Assembly: GCA_002708825.1 (NCBI GenBank)
Contig: PAPF01000003.1
Location: 1-64,000 of the forward strand
Source: Phyllobacteriaceae bacterium
GTDB lineage: Bacteria; Pseudomonadota; Alphaproteobacteria; Rhizobiales; Rhizobiaceae
Length of the DNA stretch: 64,000 nt
Direction of reading: 5' to 3'
Shown: one piece after another, positions 18,307 to 27,161 of the stretch
How positions within the stretch are numbered: position 1 is the stretch's first letter
Layout: each line of letters begins with the position of its first letter
Notes under the pieces: model-generated
What the model was told of the DNA's origin: nothing
The model's database searches: none
What the model saw: only the letters and a program-made list of their open reading frames with translations
Translations under genes and position numbers: made by a program

Positions 18307-19746
18307 ATGGTACAAATCAATAAACTGGCTGGCCTGCGCTCGCGGGTGGGTCTGATGGCGCTCGCGGTTACCCTCACGATCGGCGCTGCTTCGCACGCTG
18401 ATACACAGGGTCAGACGGCTTTCACGGAGCATAGCGGCACGTTACCCGATGGAACCGCATGGCTGATCCGGGTTCCCGAAAACTGGAACGGGCGCCTGCT
18501 GCGCGATCTCGACTTCGCCAGCTTCATCAACGTTCCCAGCTACGCGCCGCGCTACGACGATCTGTTGGCCCGCGGCTATGCCTTTGCCGGTTTGGCTCGA
18601 CATCCGTTGCGGCTGTGGCAGTATGATCCGCAACGTGAGATCATGAATCTAGAAAGCGTGCAGGACATCTTCGTCGAGCGCGAACGCAAACCCGACATGG
18701 TATTGCAATACGGATGTTCGGGCGGCGGGCTCGACAGCCTCGCCTCCGCCGAGGACTTCCCGGACAAGATCGATGGCTCTGTAGTTCTGGCCGCGCATAC
18801 GCCAGTCTGGATCATGAACAGTTTCCTGGACGGCTGGTTCGCCATGCAGGCGCTGCTGGCAGAGGAGTTCGAAGCTCAAGGCCTGGGGGCCGCCTCGGAC
18901 CTGTCCGTGGCCGGCTTGCCCAACGCGGGCGCAAACTCTGACCGGAGCCTGCAAGACATCCAGGCCTCGTGGAAAAGCGCGATCGAAATGGCTGCCAAGA
19001 CCCCAGAGGGCCGCGCTCGCCTCGCTCTTGCCTTTGCGATCGGGCAATGGTCTCCTTGGATGGTCGAAGGATCGGAGATGGCCGATGTCTCCGACATCGA
19101 GGCCATGGGCGACATGATTGTGCAATCCATGATGCGCATCGCCGGAAACGTCGGCGGCTCCTCACGCCTGCTCTTTGAAAACGCTGCCTCCGGCCAGCAG
19201 CTCTCGGGAAACGAAGACGCGGATTACGTCGCGTTCTACGACAACGCCGCCCCGGCGATGAAGCAGGTGGTTGAGGGTCTTTACGCCGAGACCGACCTAG
19301 ATCTGGCAAGCGACATCGAGAAAATCGATGCCCAGCCGCGCATCGCAGCATCGGAATACGCGCTGGAGTTCTGGTCGGGCGACGGTCGGACCACTACCGG
19401 CGAACTGCAGGTTCCTGCGATCCGGCTCCACATGCTCGGCGACTGGGCAGTGCCATACACCCTCATGCAGGGATATGCGGCGCTGGTGGAGGAGGCAGGC
19501 ACAACCGACCTTTACCGGCAGTCCTTGGTCAATGGGGCGGGCCACTGCGAATTCACCGCTGCCGAAAGCAGCGTCGCGGTGGAAATGCTCGTTCAGCGGG
19601 TCGAGAGCGGCAGCTGGCCCGACACCAGTCCCGAAGCATTGAACGCGGCTGCCGATGCGCTCGAGACCGGGTCGGATGCCCGCTTCATGGAGTTCGGCGA
19701 CTGGCAGGTCGGCGCCTACAATCGTGCCTGGACGCCGTCGAATTGA
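18307..19746 (+). CDS. Secreted alpha/beta-hydrolase, serine-esterase-like
   Basis: A 479-residue exported protein. ATG at 18307 is chosen because GGGAGGAAG lies just upstream and the protein then starts with a signal peptide (basic MVQINK..R, hydrophobic VGLMALAVTLTIG, cleavage near ASHA). Longer frames would begin inside the Tn3 end. The nucleophile elbow is YGCSGGGLDS; a candidate His lies in NGAGHCEF near the C-terminus. The fold and context suggest an esterase acting on an aromatic or plant-derived ester, feeding the hydroxylase nearby, but the substrate is not evident. Confidence 0.75.
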   Translation: MVQINKLAGLRSRVGLMALAVTLTIGAASHADTQGQTAFTEHSGTLPDGTAWLIRVPENWNGRLLRDLDFASFINVPSYAPRYDDLLARGYAFAGLARHPLRLWQYDPQREIMNLESVQDIFVERERKPDMVLQYGCSGGGLDSLASAEDFPDKIDGSVVLAAHTPVWIMNSFLDGWFAMQALLAEEFEAQGLGAASDLSVAGLPNAGANSDRSLQDIQASWKSAIEMAAKTPEGRARLALAFAIGQWSPWMVEGSEMADVSDIEAMGDMIVQSMMRIAGNVGGSSRLLFENAASGQQLSGNEDADYVAFYDNAAPAMKQVVEGLYAETDLDLASDIEKIDAQPRIAASEYALEFWSGDGRTTTGELQVPAIRLHMLGDWAVPYTLMQGYAALVEEAGTTDLYRQSLVNGAGHCEFTAAESSVAVEMLVQRVESGSWPDTSPEALNAAADALETGSDARFMEFGDWQVGAYNRAWTPSN

Positions 19747-19756
19747 TATCGGCACC

Positions 19757-19780
19757 GAGGCCGGTCATGCGACCGGCCTC
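19757..19780 (+). terminator. Hairpin after the hydrolase gene
   Basis: GAGGCCGGTC-atgc-GACCGGCCTC is a perfect 10-bp stem with a 4-base loop, 10 bp after the stop codon. No T-run follows, so it may act as a Rho-type or 3'-stabilising structure instead of a strong intrinsic terminator. Confidence 0.55.
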
Positions 19781-19944
19781 TACGCCGCCGGAGGCCAAAA
19801 AGCTGGCTTCACTATCTTGCGAGGCAGGAGTTCGAGTTTTGGCGGTTCGAGGGAGGATGCCCGCTGCCTCCAATCCGAAAATCGGCGCGGTCATCGGTAT
19901 CAGCGCCAAGCCCCCGTGAGATCGCGCGTTCGTCGTTATCCCAG

Positions 19945-20669
19945 ATGGAGCGCCTGAAGCCATTCTTTCCCAAGAGCCACGGCAAGCCCCGCGTCGATGA
20001 CCGTCGCGTCCTCAGCGGCATAATCTTCATCAATCGCAATGGCTTGCGATGGTGCGACGCGCCGAAGGAATACGGCCCCGCCAAGACGCTTTACAACCGA
20101 TGGAAGCGCTGGAGCGACAACGGGGTCTTCGCCCGGATCATGGTCGGCCTGGCCGCCGAGAGTGCCGAGCACAAGACAATCATGATCGACGCGACCTACC
20201 TCAAGGCACACCGCACGGCGTCGAGCCTCGGGGTGAAAAAGGGGGGCGCGGGCGCCAGATCGGGCGCACCAAAGGTGGCATGAACACCAAGCTGCACGCC
20301 GTCGCCGATGCAAACGGACGCCCGATTGGATTCTTCATGTCCGCAGGCCAGGTCAGCGATTATACCGGCGCGGCCGCTTTGCTGGACAGCCTGCCGAAGG
20401 CAGGGTGGCTGCTGGCCGACAGAGGCTATGATGCCGATTGGTTCAGAGAAGCGTTAAAAGACAAGGGGATAAAGGTCTGCATCCCGGGCCGGAAGTCCCG
20501 CAAGATGGCGGTGAAATACGACAAGAGGCGCTACAAACGGCGCAACCGCATCGAGATCATGTTCGGCCGCCTCAAGGACTGGCGGCGCGTCGCCACGCGA
20601 TACGACCGCTGCCCGGAAACCTTCTTCTCAGCGATCATGCTCGCCGCAACCGTTCTGTTCTGGCTGTGA
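19945..20669 (+). CDS. IS5-family transposase read by -1 frameshifting
   Basis: Two overlapping frames together give one IS5-type transposase. The first (19945-20283) contains the N-terminal domain and IMIDATYLKAHRTASS with the first catalytic Asp. The second, one base back, supplies GGMNTKLHAVADANGRPI, LLADRGYDADWFRE with the second Asp, and RRNRIEIMFGRLKDWRRVAT with the Glu (YREK-like) region. The switch point lies at the slippery A5G6 run near 20237-20248 (GTGAAAAAGGGGGG), as in IS427-group elements. I could not fix the terminal repeats; the 5' part looks slightly shortened, so the element may be incomplete. Confidence 0.85.
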
Positions 20670-21029
20670 AAGGCAATGAGTCTGGAACCTAATGATGTGA
20701 ACGACATGCTTAAGTCGAGTTTGCGGGCACCTATTGAAAGGGCATTTCGGCGCAGAATATTCTCCAGATTTAATCAACATTAAGTTTTGGAGACTTGACC
20801 ATAAGGACAAGTTGCCGCACGCGTCATGTTCAGGCAAAAGAGGCTTATCAGCCGGGCGGCCCCTGTGTTGTTGTCATGTTCCCAAGTGCTTGCCGCCCGG
20901 CTGGAAGATCCAGCCAAAGCCATGTTCCAGCGGCCAGCCTGTGCCGGATCAGCAGCCTCTCTCCACCTTTTTGCCCTGTCGTGACCTGTAGTCCTTGACG
21001 ATCAGGAGCATATCGGAACTATGGCCTGT
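20670..21029 (+). other. Intergenic region with a strong stem-loop
   Basis: About 360 bp with no supported gene. A 12-bp GC-rich stem pairs 20849-20860 with 20892-20903 around a 31-base loop; the stem core is GCCGGGCGGC. It could be a terminator remnant or a structured RNA. The region ends at the LexA box of umuD. Confidence 0.5.
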
Positions 21030-21044
21030 GTTCACGGATTGTTC
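21030..21044. promoter_or_regulatory. LexA box of the umuDC operon
   Basis: GTTCACGGATTGTTC is an exact GTTC-N7-GTTC, the LexA operator of alphaproteobacteria, ending six bases before the umuD start. This predicts DNA-damage induction of umuDC. Confidence 0.85.
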
Positions 21045-21050
21045 TTGGCC

Positions 21051-21485
21051 ATGTCACTTGATCTTCATCCTCTCAGCGTGACGCTGATCGACCGCGACAT
21101 GCCGCTGGCTGCCATTCAGGTGCCAGCCGGTTTTCCCTCGCCTGCGGCCGATGATCTTGAGGACACGGTTGATCCGTTCAAATGGGTCATCCGCCATGAA
21201 CACGCGACCTTCTGGTGGCGTGTCTCGGGCGACAGCCTGGAGGCCGAAGGCATCCTGGACGGGGATCTGATCGCGGTGGATCGCGCAGGACGGCGGCGCA
21301 GCGGGCGCATTGTCCTGGCCGTGGTCGATGGGCAGATCACCGTCAAGAAGCTCGCCAAGCGCGAGGGCCGGTGGTTTCTGGACCCGCGCGCCCGCAGCGA
21401 CGGCTACCAGACCATTCCCGTGACCGAGACGACCGAGATATGGGGCGTGGTGGCGGGCGTGGTGCGCCGCCTGCCTGTCGAATAG
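21051..21485 (+). CDS. umuD: UmuD-like S24 self-cleaving protein
   Basis: A 144-residue UmuD homologue. RecA filaments stimulate its self-cleavage to the form that joins UmuC as DNA polymerase V. The predicted cleavage site is Ala26-Gly27 in [12 protein letters not shown], matching the Cys-Gly site of E. coli UmuD. The catalytic pair is Ser62 (SGDSL) and Lys99 (TVKKL), with the same spacing as Ser60/Lys97. ATG at 21051 is preferred over an in-frame ATG at 21021 because the longer form would cover the LexA box. It lies 4 bp upstream of umuC. Confidence 0.9.
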   Translation: MSLDLHPLSVTLIDRDMPLAAIQVPAGFPSPAADDLEDTVDPFKWVIRHEHATFWWRVSGDSLEAEGILDGDLIAVDRAGRRRSGRIVLAVVDGQITVKKLAKREGRWFLDPRARSDGYQTIPVTETTEIWGVVAGVVRRLPVE

Positions 21486-21489
21486 GGCG

Positions 21490-22722
21490 ATGCTGGAGGC
21501 GTCTGATAAGCCGATAGCCCTGATCGACTGCAACAATTTCTATGTGTCCTGCGAACGGCTTTTTGACACATCGCTGCACGGTATCCCCGTGATCGTCCTC
21601 TCGAACAATGACGGCTGCGCCGTTGCGAGGTCTGACGAGGCCAAGGCGCTCGGGATCAAGATGGGGGCGCCCGCCTTCAAGATGCGCGACTTCATGGAGC
21701 GGCATGGCGTGAAGGCCCTTTCGTCCAACTATACGCTTTATGGCGATTTATCATCGCGCGTGACGCAAGTGCTGCACGCCTTTTCACCGCGCCTCGACGT
21801 GTATTCTATTGACGAGACCTTTGTTGACCTGTCGGGCTTTGGAGACCGCATGGAGGCGCACGCGGCCCGGATGCGCCAGGCGGTTCGGAAGCAAGTGGGC
21901 ATCCCCACCTGCGTTGGGATCGGGCCGACAAAGACCCTCGCCAAGCTGGCGAACTTCGCCGCCAAGAAGAACCCGATCTTCGGGAGCGTCTGCAACCTGA
22001 TGAACCCCCAGGTGCGGGACTATGTGATGCAGCGTATCCCGATTGGCGAGATATGGGGCGTCGGCCCGGCGACCGAGGCAAAGCTGATCGCCCAGGGCGT
22101 CGGAACCGCGGCCGCGCTGCGCGACCTGCCGATGGCGCTTTCCCGCAAGATCGGCACCGTTGTCCTGGAACGGCTGGTGGCGGAGCTGCGCGGCATCGCC
22201 TGCATCGACTTCGAGGACGTGCCGCCGCAGCGCAAGGGCATGGCCGTGACCCGATCCTCGGGCACGCCCATGACGACATTCGATGTGCTGGCGCAGGCCG
22301 TCACCGCCCATGCGACCCGCGCGGCCGAGAAGCTGCGCCAGCACGGCCTTGTCGCCGGAACGCTGACCGTGTTTTTTCACACCAACCCGCACAAGCCGAA
22401 CCGCCCGCAGCACTCCGCCTCGCGCAGCGTGCGCCTGCGGCCCATGTCCAACCACACTTTCGACCTGGTGGATGCTGCCGTGTCAGGCGCGCGCCGAGGC
22501 TGGCGCGGCGATCCATCCGGCAACGGCTGCGGCTATACCAAGGCAGGCGTCATCCTCGATGACCTGCTGCCCGAGGCCGACCGGCCGGCCATGCTGTTCC
22601 AGCCTGACCGGCCGCGCGACGCGCGCCTGACAGACGCGCTCGATGCGATCAATGACCGCTTTGGCAAAAAGACGATGGTGCTGGCGCGCGAAGGCTTCGC
22701 CGGTGAATGGCGCTTGCCGTAA
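21490..22722 (+). CDS. umuC: UmuC, Y-family polymerase, C-terminally truncated
   Basis: A translesion polymerase of 410 residues. The catalytic acids lie in [14 protein letters not shown] and [10 protein letters not shown]; the helix-hairpin-helix and little-finger domains follow. Normal UmuC ends about 15 residues later, in a segment resembling SPxYTTRW. Here the frame stops after GEWRLP, where homology switches at about 22717-22722 to the truncated istB of an IS21 element on the opposite strand. The lost tail includes residues near the beta-clamp and UmuD' contacts, so activity is uncertain. The catalytic core is intact. Confidence 0.88.
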   Translation: MLEASDKPIALIDCNNFYVSCERLFDTSLHGIPVIVLSNNDGCAVARSDEAKALGIKMGAPAFKMRDFMERHGVKALSSNYTLYGDLSSRVTQVLHAFSPRLDVYSIDETFVDLSGFGDRMEAHAARMRQAVRKQVGIPTCVGIGPTKTLAKLANFAAKKNPIFGSVCNLMNPQVRDYVMQRIPIGEIWGVGPATEAKLIAQGVGTAAALRDLPMALSRKIGTVVLERLVAELRGIACIDFEDVPPQRKGMAVTRSSGTPMTTFDVLAQAVTAHATRAAEKLRQHGLVAGTLTVFFHTNPHKPNRPQHSASRSVRLRPMSNHTFDLVDAAVSGARRGWRGDPSGNGCGYTKAGVILDDLLPEADRPAMLFQPDRPRDARLTDALDAINDRFGKKTMVLAREGFAGEWRLP

Positions 22723-23300
22723 AGCTTGCTCAGCAGATGGAAGAGCAGTGCGCCGCCTGAGGCACTGAACGGCAGGTAACCCAGCTCGTCGAGGATCACG
22801 AGGTCGAGGCGCACGAGGGTCTCGGCAAGCTGGCCTGCCTTTCCCTTCGTCTTTTCCTGCTCAAGGGCGTTGACCAATTCGATGGTCGAGAAGAACCGCA
22901 CCTTGCGGCGGTGATGCTCAATGGCCTGGATGCCAAGCGCGGTCGCAACATGGGTCTTTCCGGTGCCGGGCCCACCGATGAGCACGATGTTCTGCGCCCC
23001 CTCCATGAACTCGCATCGATGGAGCTGGCGCACCGTGGCTTCATTCATCTCGCTGCTTGAGAAGTCGAAACCCGACAGATCTTTGTAGGCCGGAAAGCGT
23101 GCCGCTTTCATATGATAGGCAATCGACCGGACCTCTCGTTCGGCCATCTCCGCCTTCAACAGCTGGGTTAGGACCGGGACTGCCGCTTCGAATGCAGGCG
23201 CGCCTTGCTCAATCAAATCGGTCACGGCCTGCGCCATGCCATGCATCTTGAGGCTGCGAAGCATGATAATGATGGCGCCGCTGGCGGGATCATGACGCAT
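22721..23300 (-). pseudogene. istB: istB, C-terminally truncated
   Basis: The helper ATPase starts at 23300 (MRHDPASG) and has a normal Walker A (IGGPGTGKTHVATAL) and Walker B ([12 protein letters not shown]). Homology ends at LLSKLY, after which the frame reads antisense umuC sequence. The C-terminal sensor region present in the first element's IstB is absent, so this copy should not support transposition. The frame stays open to 22533 only because of the fusion. It overlaps istA by 11 bp. Confidence 0.85.
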
Positions 23301-24822
23301 GGCGGCCTCCGGTGTTATGGGCCCGCAGATCGTCGTAGCGCCCGACATTTGCCTTAGGCTCGCGGCGCAGCGCAAGCGCTTGGGGCGTATCGATGAGCGG
23401 CCCATCGTTGGTTTTGCCATCAATCAGGCGATGGAGGATATTCAGCACATGTGTCTTGGTGGCGACCCCTTCGGCCAAAGCCAGTTCCACAGCGGTCAGA
23501 ACAGCTTGCTCGTCATGGTGCAGGACCAATGCAAGGATATCGACCATCTCACGGTCTCCACCAGGACGTCGCAGCATCTGTTCCTGCAGTTGCTTGAATC
23601 CTGACGGCAGTTCGGCAAACGGAGCGCCATTCCTAAGCGCGCCAGGTTTGCGCTGGATGACCGCCAAATAATGCCGCCAGTCGTAGACCGTTCGCGGCGG
23701 TAGTTGGTGGGAGCGGTCAATACGCCGTGCATGCTCGCATAAGATCTGGCCCTCTGCGGCGATGACGAGCCGGTCAGGATAAACGCGGAGGCTGACAGGG
23801 CGGTTCGCGAACGACGCCGGCACGCTGTAGCGAGTGCGCTCGAAGCTGATCAGACAGGTGGGAGAGACGCGCTTGCTCCATTCGATGAAGCCATCGAAGG
23901 CCGGCGGCACCGGCATCAACGCGGTCTGTTCCTCAGCCCAGGCATCGGCAACAGTCCCAGCCAGACGGCCATGCGGGATCTCCTGCCAGAGCGCCTTGCA
24001 GCGCTGTTCCAGCCAATCATTCAGCGCCGCGAGATCGGGAAAGTCCGGCATCGGCTGCCAAAGCCGCGGTCGTGCATCTTGGACGTTCTTCTCGACCTGA
24101 CCCTTCTCCCAACCTGCGGCCGGATTGCAGAATTCCGGCTCGAAGACATAATGGTTGGCCATGGCGAGGAAACGCATGTTGACCTGACGCTCCTTGCCGC
24201 GCCCGATCCGATCCACCGCTGTCTTCATGTTATCGTAGATGCCACGTTCCGGCACACCGCCCAGAACGCGGAAGCCGTGCCAGTGGGCATCGAACAGCAT
24301 CTCGTGGGTCTGAAGCAGATATGCCCGCACGAGGAACGCCCGGCTGTGAGACAGCTTGATATGCGCAACCTGCAACTTTGTGCGCTCACCGCCAAGAACC
24401 GCGTAATCTTCGCTCCAGTCGAACTGGAAGGCTTCACCCGCTCGGAAGGTTAGTGGCACGAAACTGCCGCGCCCCGTCGTTTGTTGTTCACGCTGGCGGT
24501 CTGCCCGCCACGCACGGGCGAAGGCCGCAACTCTGCCATAAGAACCGGTGAAGCCAAGAGCCACGAGATCAGCGTGAAGCCGTGTCAGCGGACGGCGCTG
24601 CTTACGTGATTTGGACGCCTCGGTCTTCAGCCATGCCGCAAGCTTGTCCGCAAAAGGATCAAGCTTGCTCGGACGCTCCGGAACCGAGAACTTCGGCTCG
24701 ACCGTGCCAGAGTTCAGATACTTCTTGATAGTGTTGCGCGACAAACCTGTGCGACGTGCGATCTCACGGATCGGCAGTTTCTGTCGCAGGGCCATCCGCC
24801 GGATGACATTCAAAAGTCCCAT
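23290..24822 (-). CDS. istA: IS21-family transposase IstA, second element
   Basis: A 510-residue DDE transposase. ATG at 24822, with GAGGAG just upstream, gives MGLLNVIRRMALRQKLPIRE, the expected N-terminal helix-turn-helix region (LPIREIARRTGLSRNTIKKY). Core motifs are [28 protein letters not shown] and [12 protein letters not shown] longer frame upstream would run into the end repeats. It differs clearly from the IstA at 3190-4755, so the two elements are separate arrivals and not copies of one. Confidence 0.93.
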   Translation of the reverse strand: MGLLNVIRRMALRQKLPIREIARRTGLSRNTIKKYLNSGTVEPKFSVPERPSKLDPFADKLAAWLKTEASKSRKQRRPLTRLHADLVALGFTGSYGRVAAFARAWRADRQREQQTTGRGSFVPLTFRAGEAFQFDWSEDYAVLGGERTKLQVAHIKLSHSRAFLVRAYLLQTHEMLFDAHWHGFRVLGGVPERGIYDNMKTAVDRIGRGKERQVNMRFLAMANHYVFEPEFCNPAAGWEKGQVEKNVQDARPRLWQPMPDFPDLAALNDWLEQRCKALWQEIPHGRLAGTVADAWAEEQTALMPVPPAFDGFIEWSKRVSPTCLISFERTRYSVPASFANRPVSLRVYPDRLVIAAEGQILCEHARRIDRSHQLPPRTVYDWRHYLAVIQRKPGALRNGAPFAELPSGFKQLQEQMLRRPGGDREMVDILALVLHHDEQAVLTAVELALAEGVATKTHVLNILHRLIDGKTNDGPLIDTPQALALRREPKANVGRYDDLRAHNTGGRHAS

Positions 24823-24929
24823 GTGGATCACTCCTCGGTCCCCCGTCGCTCGCTGCGTTGGGAGAAGGGTCACATGGGTCAATTCTCAATGAAAATTATC
24901 CCGTCTACCGGGTCACGTCTCGGCGGAAA

Positions 24930-26036
24930 TCAACAGACGCCCTGCTCAACGTCGGTGGGCTTCTCCCCACGCACATAGGTTACAAACTCGGCGATCACAC
25001 TGACCGGATCGTCCAGTTTCGAATGTGCACGTCCCGAAGCCGTGATCACTAGATCCTGTTTTTTCTCGCGAAGGGTCTGAAGAATGTTTGGATAGAAGGG
25101 CCGCAGCTGCGCGGCGGGTTCCACAAGTGCACCCTCGTCTAAAAGAACGGCGCAGATCAGATCCTCGCTAGGGTTAGCTTGTGCTTCGGCAACGAGATCG
25201 GCCAGCAATCCCCGCACCTCACGGACACGGCGCAAAGGCTTGAACGCAATCTGTTCGAGATTGGCCAAGCTTCCGTCGGCCGTGAGGTCGAAGACGATCA
25301 TGGACTTTGATGTGTTCGCTTCGTCAAAGCCGAAAGCCAAAGGCGATCCGCTGTAGCGAATACCGTCTCTTCCAGCGGCTTGTGGGCGATGAAGGTGCCC
25401 CAATGCGACATAGTCGGCGCCATCGAAGATCGCCTGTGACACCATTTCGACGGTCCCGACAGCCAGGCGACGCTCACTGTCACTCGGTTGGCAATCGGCG
25501 ACGAAGGCATGGGCGACTATGACCCAGCGGGCGCCTTCCGGTTTATGGCGCCGCGCCGCTTCGATCTGGTTTCGGAGCACATCTTCCGGCGTCCGGATGG
25601 TCTCGTCCTCGAAGTCGCGCCGAGCTGCATAGATCTCGCCATAGGGTAGAGCCGAAAACGCCACAGCTCCATGCTCATCCTCAAGCACGAGCGGCGTCTC
25701 GTCCTTCGAGAGCGGACCTCTGATGAGGATACGCCCTTTGTCGAAGAGCTTGGTGACCGCGCCCAGGCGCTGGCCTGAATCATGATTACCGGCGATCACG
25801 ATGATCGCTGTCTCTGTCTCTTCGTAAACGCGTTCAATGAAATCGCTGTAGAGCTTAACAGCCGGTTCCGGCGGCGACGCCTTGTCATAGACATCACCGG
25901 CCACGATGAGAACGTCGATGTTCGATGCAACAATCACCTCTAAGATCTGATTCAGAACATGGGCTTGGTCCTCGAGCAGCGACACCCCGCGTAGCGAGCG
26001 TCCCAGATGCCAATCTGCTGTATGAAGGATCTTCAT
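24930..26036 (-). CDS. sbcD: SbcD-like exonuclease subunit, 3' end cut by IS21
   Basis: A metallophosphoesterase of about 368 residues with the five Mre11/SbcD metal motifs: HTADWHLGRS, VAGDVYD, IAGNHDS, VIVAHAF and ALGHLHRPQ. SbcD pairs with the SMC-like ATPase SbcC to cut DNA hairpins and blocked ends. The last codon and stop lie inside the IS21 end (24935), so the native C-terminus is missing. No sbcC follows; the expected position is occupied by the IS21 element. Upstream it is divergent from a WYL regulator with a shared 71-bp promoter region. Confidence 0.87.
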   Translation of the reverse strand: MKILHTADWHLGRSLRGVSLLEDQAHVLNQILEVIVASNIDVLIVAGDVYDKASPPEPAVKLYSDFIERVYEETETAIIVIAGNHDSGQRLGAVTKLFDKGRILIRGPLSKDETPLVLEDEHGAVAFSALPYGEIYAARRDFEDETIRTPEDVLRNQIEAARRHKPEGARWVIVAHAFVADCQPSDSERRLAVGTVEMVSQAIFDGADYVALGHLHRPQAAGRDGIRYSGSPLAFGFDEANTSKSMIVFDLTADGSLANLEQIAFKPLRRVREVRGLLADLVAEAQANPSEDLICAVLLDEGALVEPAAQLRPFYPNILQTLREKKQDLVITASGRAHSKLDDPVSVIAEFVTYVRGEKPTDVEQGVC

Positions 26037-26037
26037 C

Positions 26038-26064
26038 TTACACCATCAGTTAATACACGTGTAA
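26038..26064. promoter_or_regulatory. Operator-like dyad between sbcD and the WYL gene
   Basis: TTACAC (26038-26043) and GTGTAA (26059-26064) form a spaced dyad, and the right half sits in the perfect palindrome TACACGTGTA (26054-26063). BrxR/CapW-type WYL regulators are known to bind inverted repeats in their own promoters, so this is a natural candidate site controlling both divergent genes. Confidence 0.5.
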
Positions 26065-26107
26065 AAATTAGATGGACAAAAGGAGGGAGTCAAGCTAGTT
26101 TCTGCCC

Positions 26108-26926
26108 ATGGCCTTTAACGACCTGAAACACGCGCAACGCGCCCGCCTGGAGCATCTCGACCGACTCTTCTTTTGGGACGGTGCGGCAACCCGTACTTCG
26201 TTGATCAAGCAGTTTGGTATTTCGAACGCGCAGGCTGCACTCGACTTTCGCGCTTATCTCGCCGAGGCAAAAAAAGATGCGCTCCGCTATGATGCCTCAT
26301 CCCGCCAATACCTCGCGCAGGAAGGCTTTCAGCGGCTGAGCGGGGAGGCCACATCTGCGGAACTGACGCAACTGCTGACCACCGATTTTGCCGCGGCGTT
26401 TGACAGACTGCCAGACCTTCAGCGGGTTCAGGATATGCGCGTGCTGCGCCCGCTCTATCGGGCGTTCAAGGCCAAGGAGGCGGTGAAAATAGTCTACCAA
26501 TCGATGCGTGATCCAGAGCCGATTACGCGCTGGATCGCTCCAGTTCGCTTCGCTTCGGATGGCGTTCGACTGCACGTCCGTGCCTGGTGTTATACCCGAC
26601 AGGCCTTTCGGGATTTCCACCCGGCGCGCATAGACCCCGAACGATCGTTTGAGGAGACAAGGCCTGCCGAAGCCGTACCAACTGACGAGGACTGGTTCAC
26701 CTGGGCTATATTGAAGCTCAAGCCCCATTCTCGACTGACTGATGCCCAACAGCGTGTTGTGCGGATCGAGTTCGGGTTCACCGCCGACGTGCTCGAAGTC
26801 CGAACCAGGAAAGCGCTTGAGTTTTACACCGAGTGCCGATGGGGGCTCGAACAAAAGGAGCCCAGGCTCGAGCGCGTTTCCACGGAATATGTCGTCATGG
26901 GTGCGGAGGAAACTGATGCAATTTGA
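26108..26926 (+). CDS. WYL-domain regulator, BrxR/CapW-like
   Basis: A 272-residue regulator with an N-terminal winged helix (RLEHLDRLFFWDGAATRTSL, about residues 13-60), a WYL domain at about 120-190 (AVKIVYQSMRDPEPITRWIA, RAWCYTRQAFRDFHPARI) and a C-terminal WCX-type extension (VRIEFGFTADVLEVRTRKAL). This layout matches BrxR/CapW repressors, which guard phage-defence loci and may sense nucleic acid through WYL. It is divergent from sbcD, overlaps the next gene by 11 bp, and faces the minus-strand defence block. Its targets are inferred from position. Confidence 0.87.
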   Translation: MAFNDLKHAQRARLEHLDRLFFWDGAATRTSLIKQFGISNAQAALDFRAYLAEAKKDALRYDASSRQYLAQEGFQRLSGEATSAELTQLLTTDFAAAFDRLPDLQRVQDMRVLRPLYRAFKAKEAVKIVYQSMRDPEPITRWIAPVRFASDGVRLHVRAWCYTRQAFRDFHPARIDPERSFEETRPAEAVPTDEDWFTWAILKLKPHSRLTDAQQRVVRIEFGFTADVLEVRTRKALEFYTECRWGLEQKEPRLERVSTEYVVMGAEETDAI

Positions 26927-27161
26927 CATGCGTCGCGTCGACCCGTCACGCAATATGAACCGCTTCTATTCCGTAGAGTTGACCAAAGACCTTTTCGGTG
27001 CTCATGGCGTACATCGTCAGTGGGGACGGTTCGGCACATGGGGACGACATCGGTTTGACTGGTACAAATCGCTACCCGAGGCCGAGCGCGCTCTATCCGA
27101 TTTGGTCAAACAAAAACTGGCGCGCGGTTATCTGCTTAAGCCACCGGTCCCTGATGCATAA
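26916..27161 (+). CDS. Small WGR-domain protein
   Basis: An 81-residue protein that is essentially one WGR domain: NMNRFYSVELTKDLFGAHGV, then RQWGRFGTWG and a helix ending VKQKLARGYL. WGR domains bind DNA ends or nucleic acid in PARPs and in many bacterial proteins. The start ATG at 26916 lies inside the end of the WYL gene with GGAGG upstream, so the two should be translated together. Its 3' end overlaps the convergent DUF6527 gene by 34 bp. A stand-alone WGR protein with a WYL regulator suggests a DNA-end adaptor for this locus. Confidence 0.83.
   Translation: MQFDMRRVDPSRNMNRFYSVELTKDLFGAHGVHRQWGRFGTWGRHRFDWYKSLPEAERALSDLVKQKLARGYLLKPPVPDA

Larger units (their letters stand above)
22721..24935 (-). 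mobile_element. IS21-family element, truncated at the istB end
   Basis: A second, distinct IS21-family element reads leftward. Its istA-side end is near 24935, where TGTTGATTTCCGCC begins, followed by tandem TGACCC-containing repeats (in GAGACGTGACCC and GAGAATTGACCC). The other end is missing: istB stops within the sequence for LLSKLY and joins umuC directly, so the terminal repeat, the last 50 or so codons of istB and the umuC tail were deleted together. The intact end reaches into sbcD. Confidence 0.85.

Noticed and set aside
21021-21050. Upstream ATG for umuD
   Set aside because: It would overlap the LexA box and adds ten residues not found in UmuD proteins.
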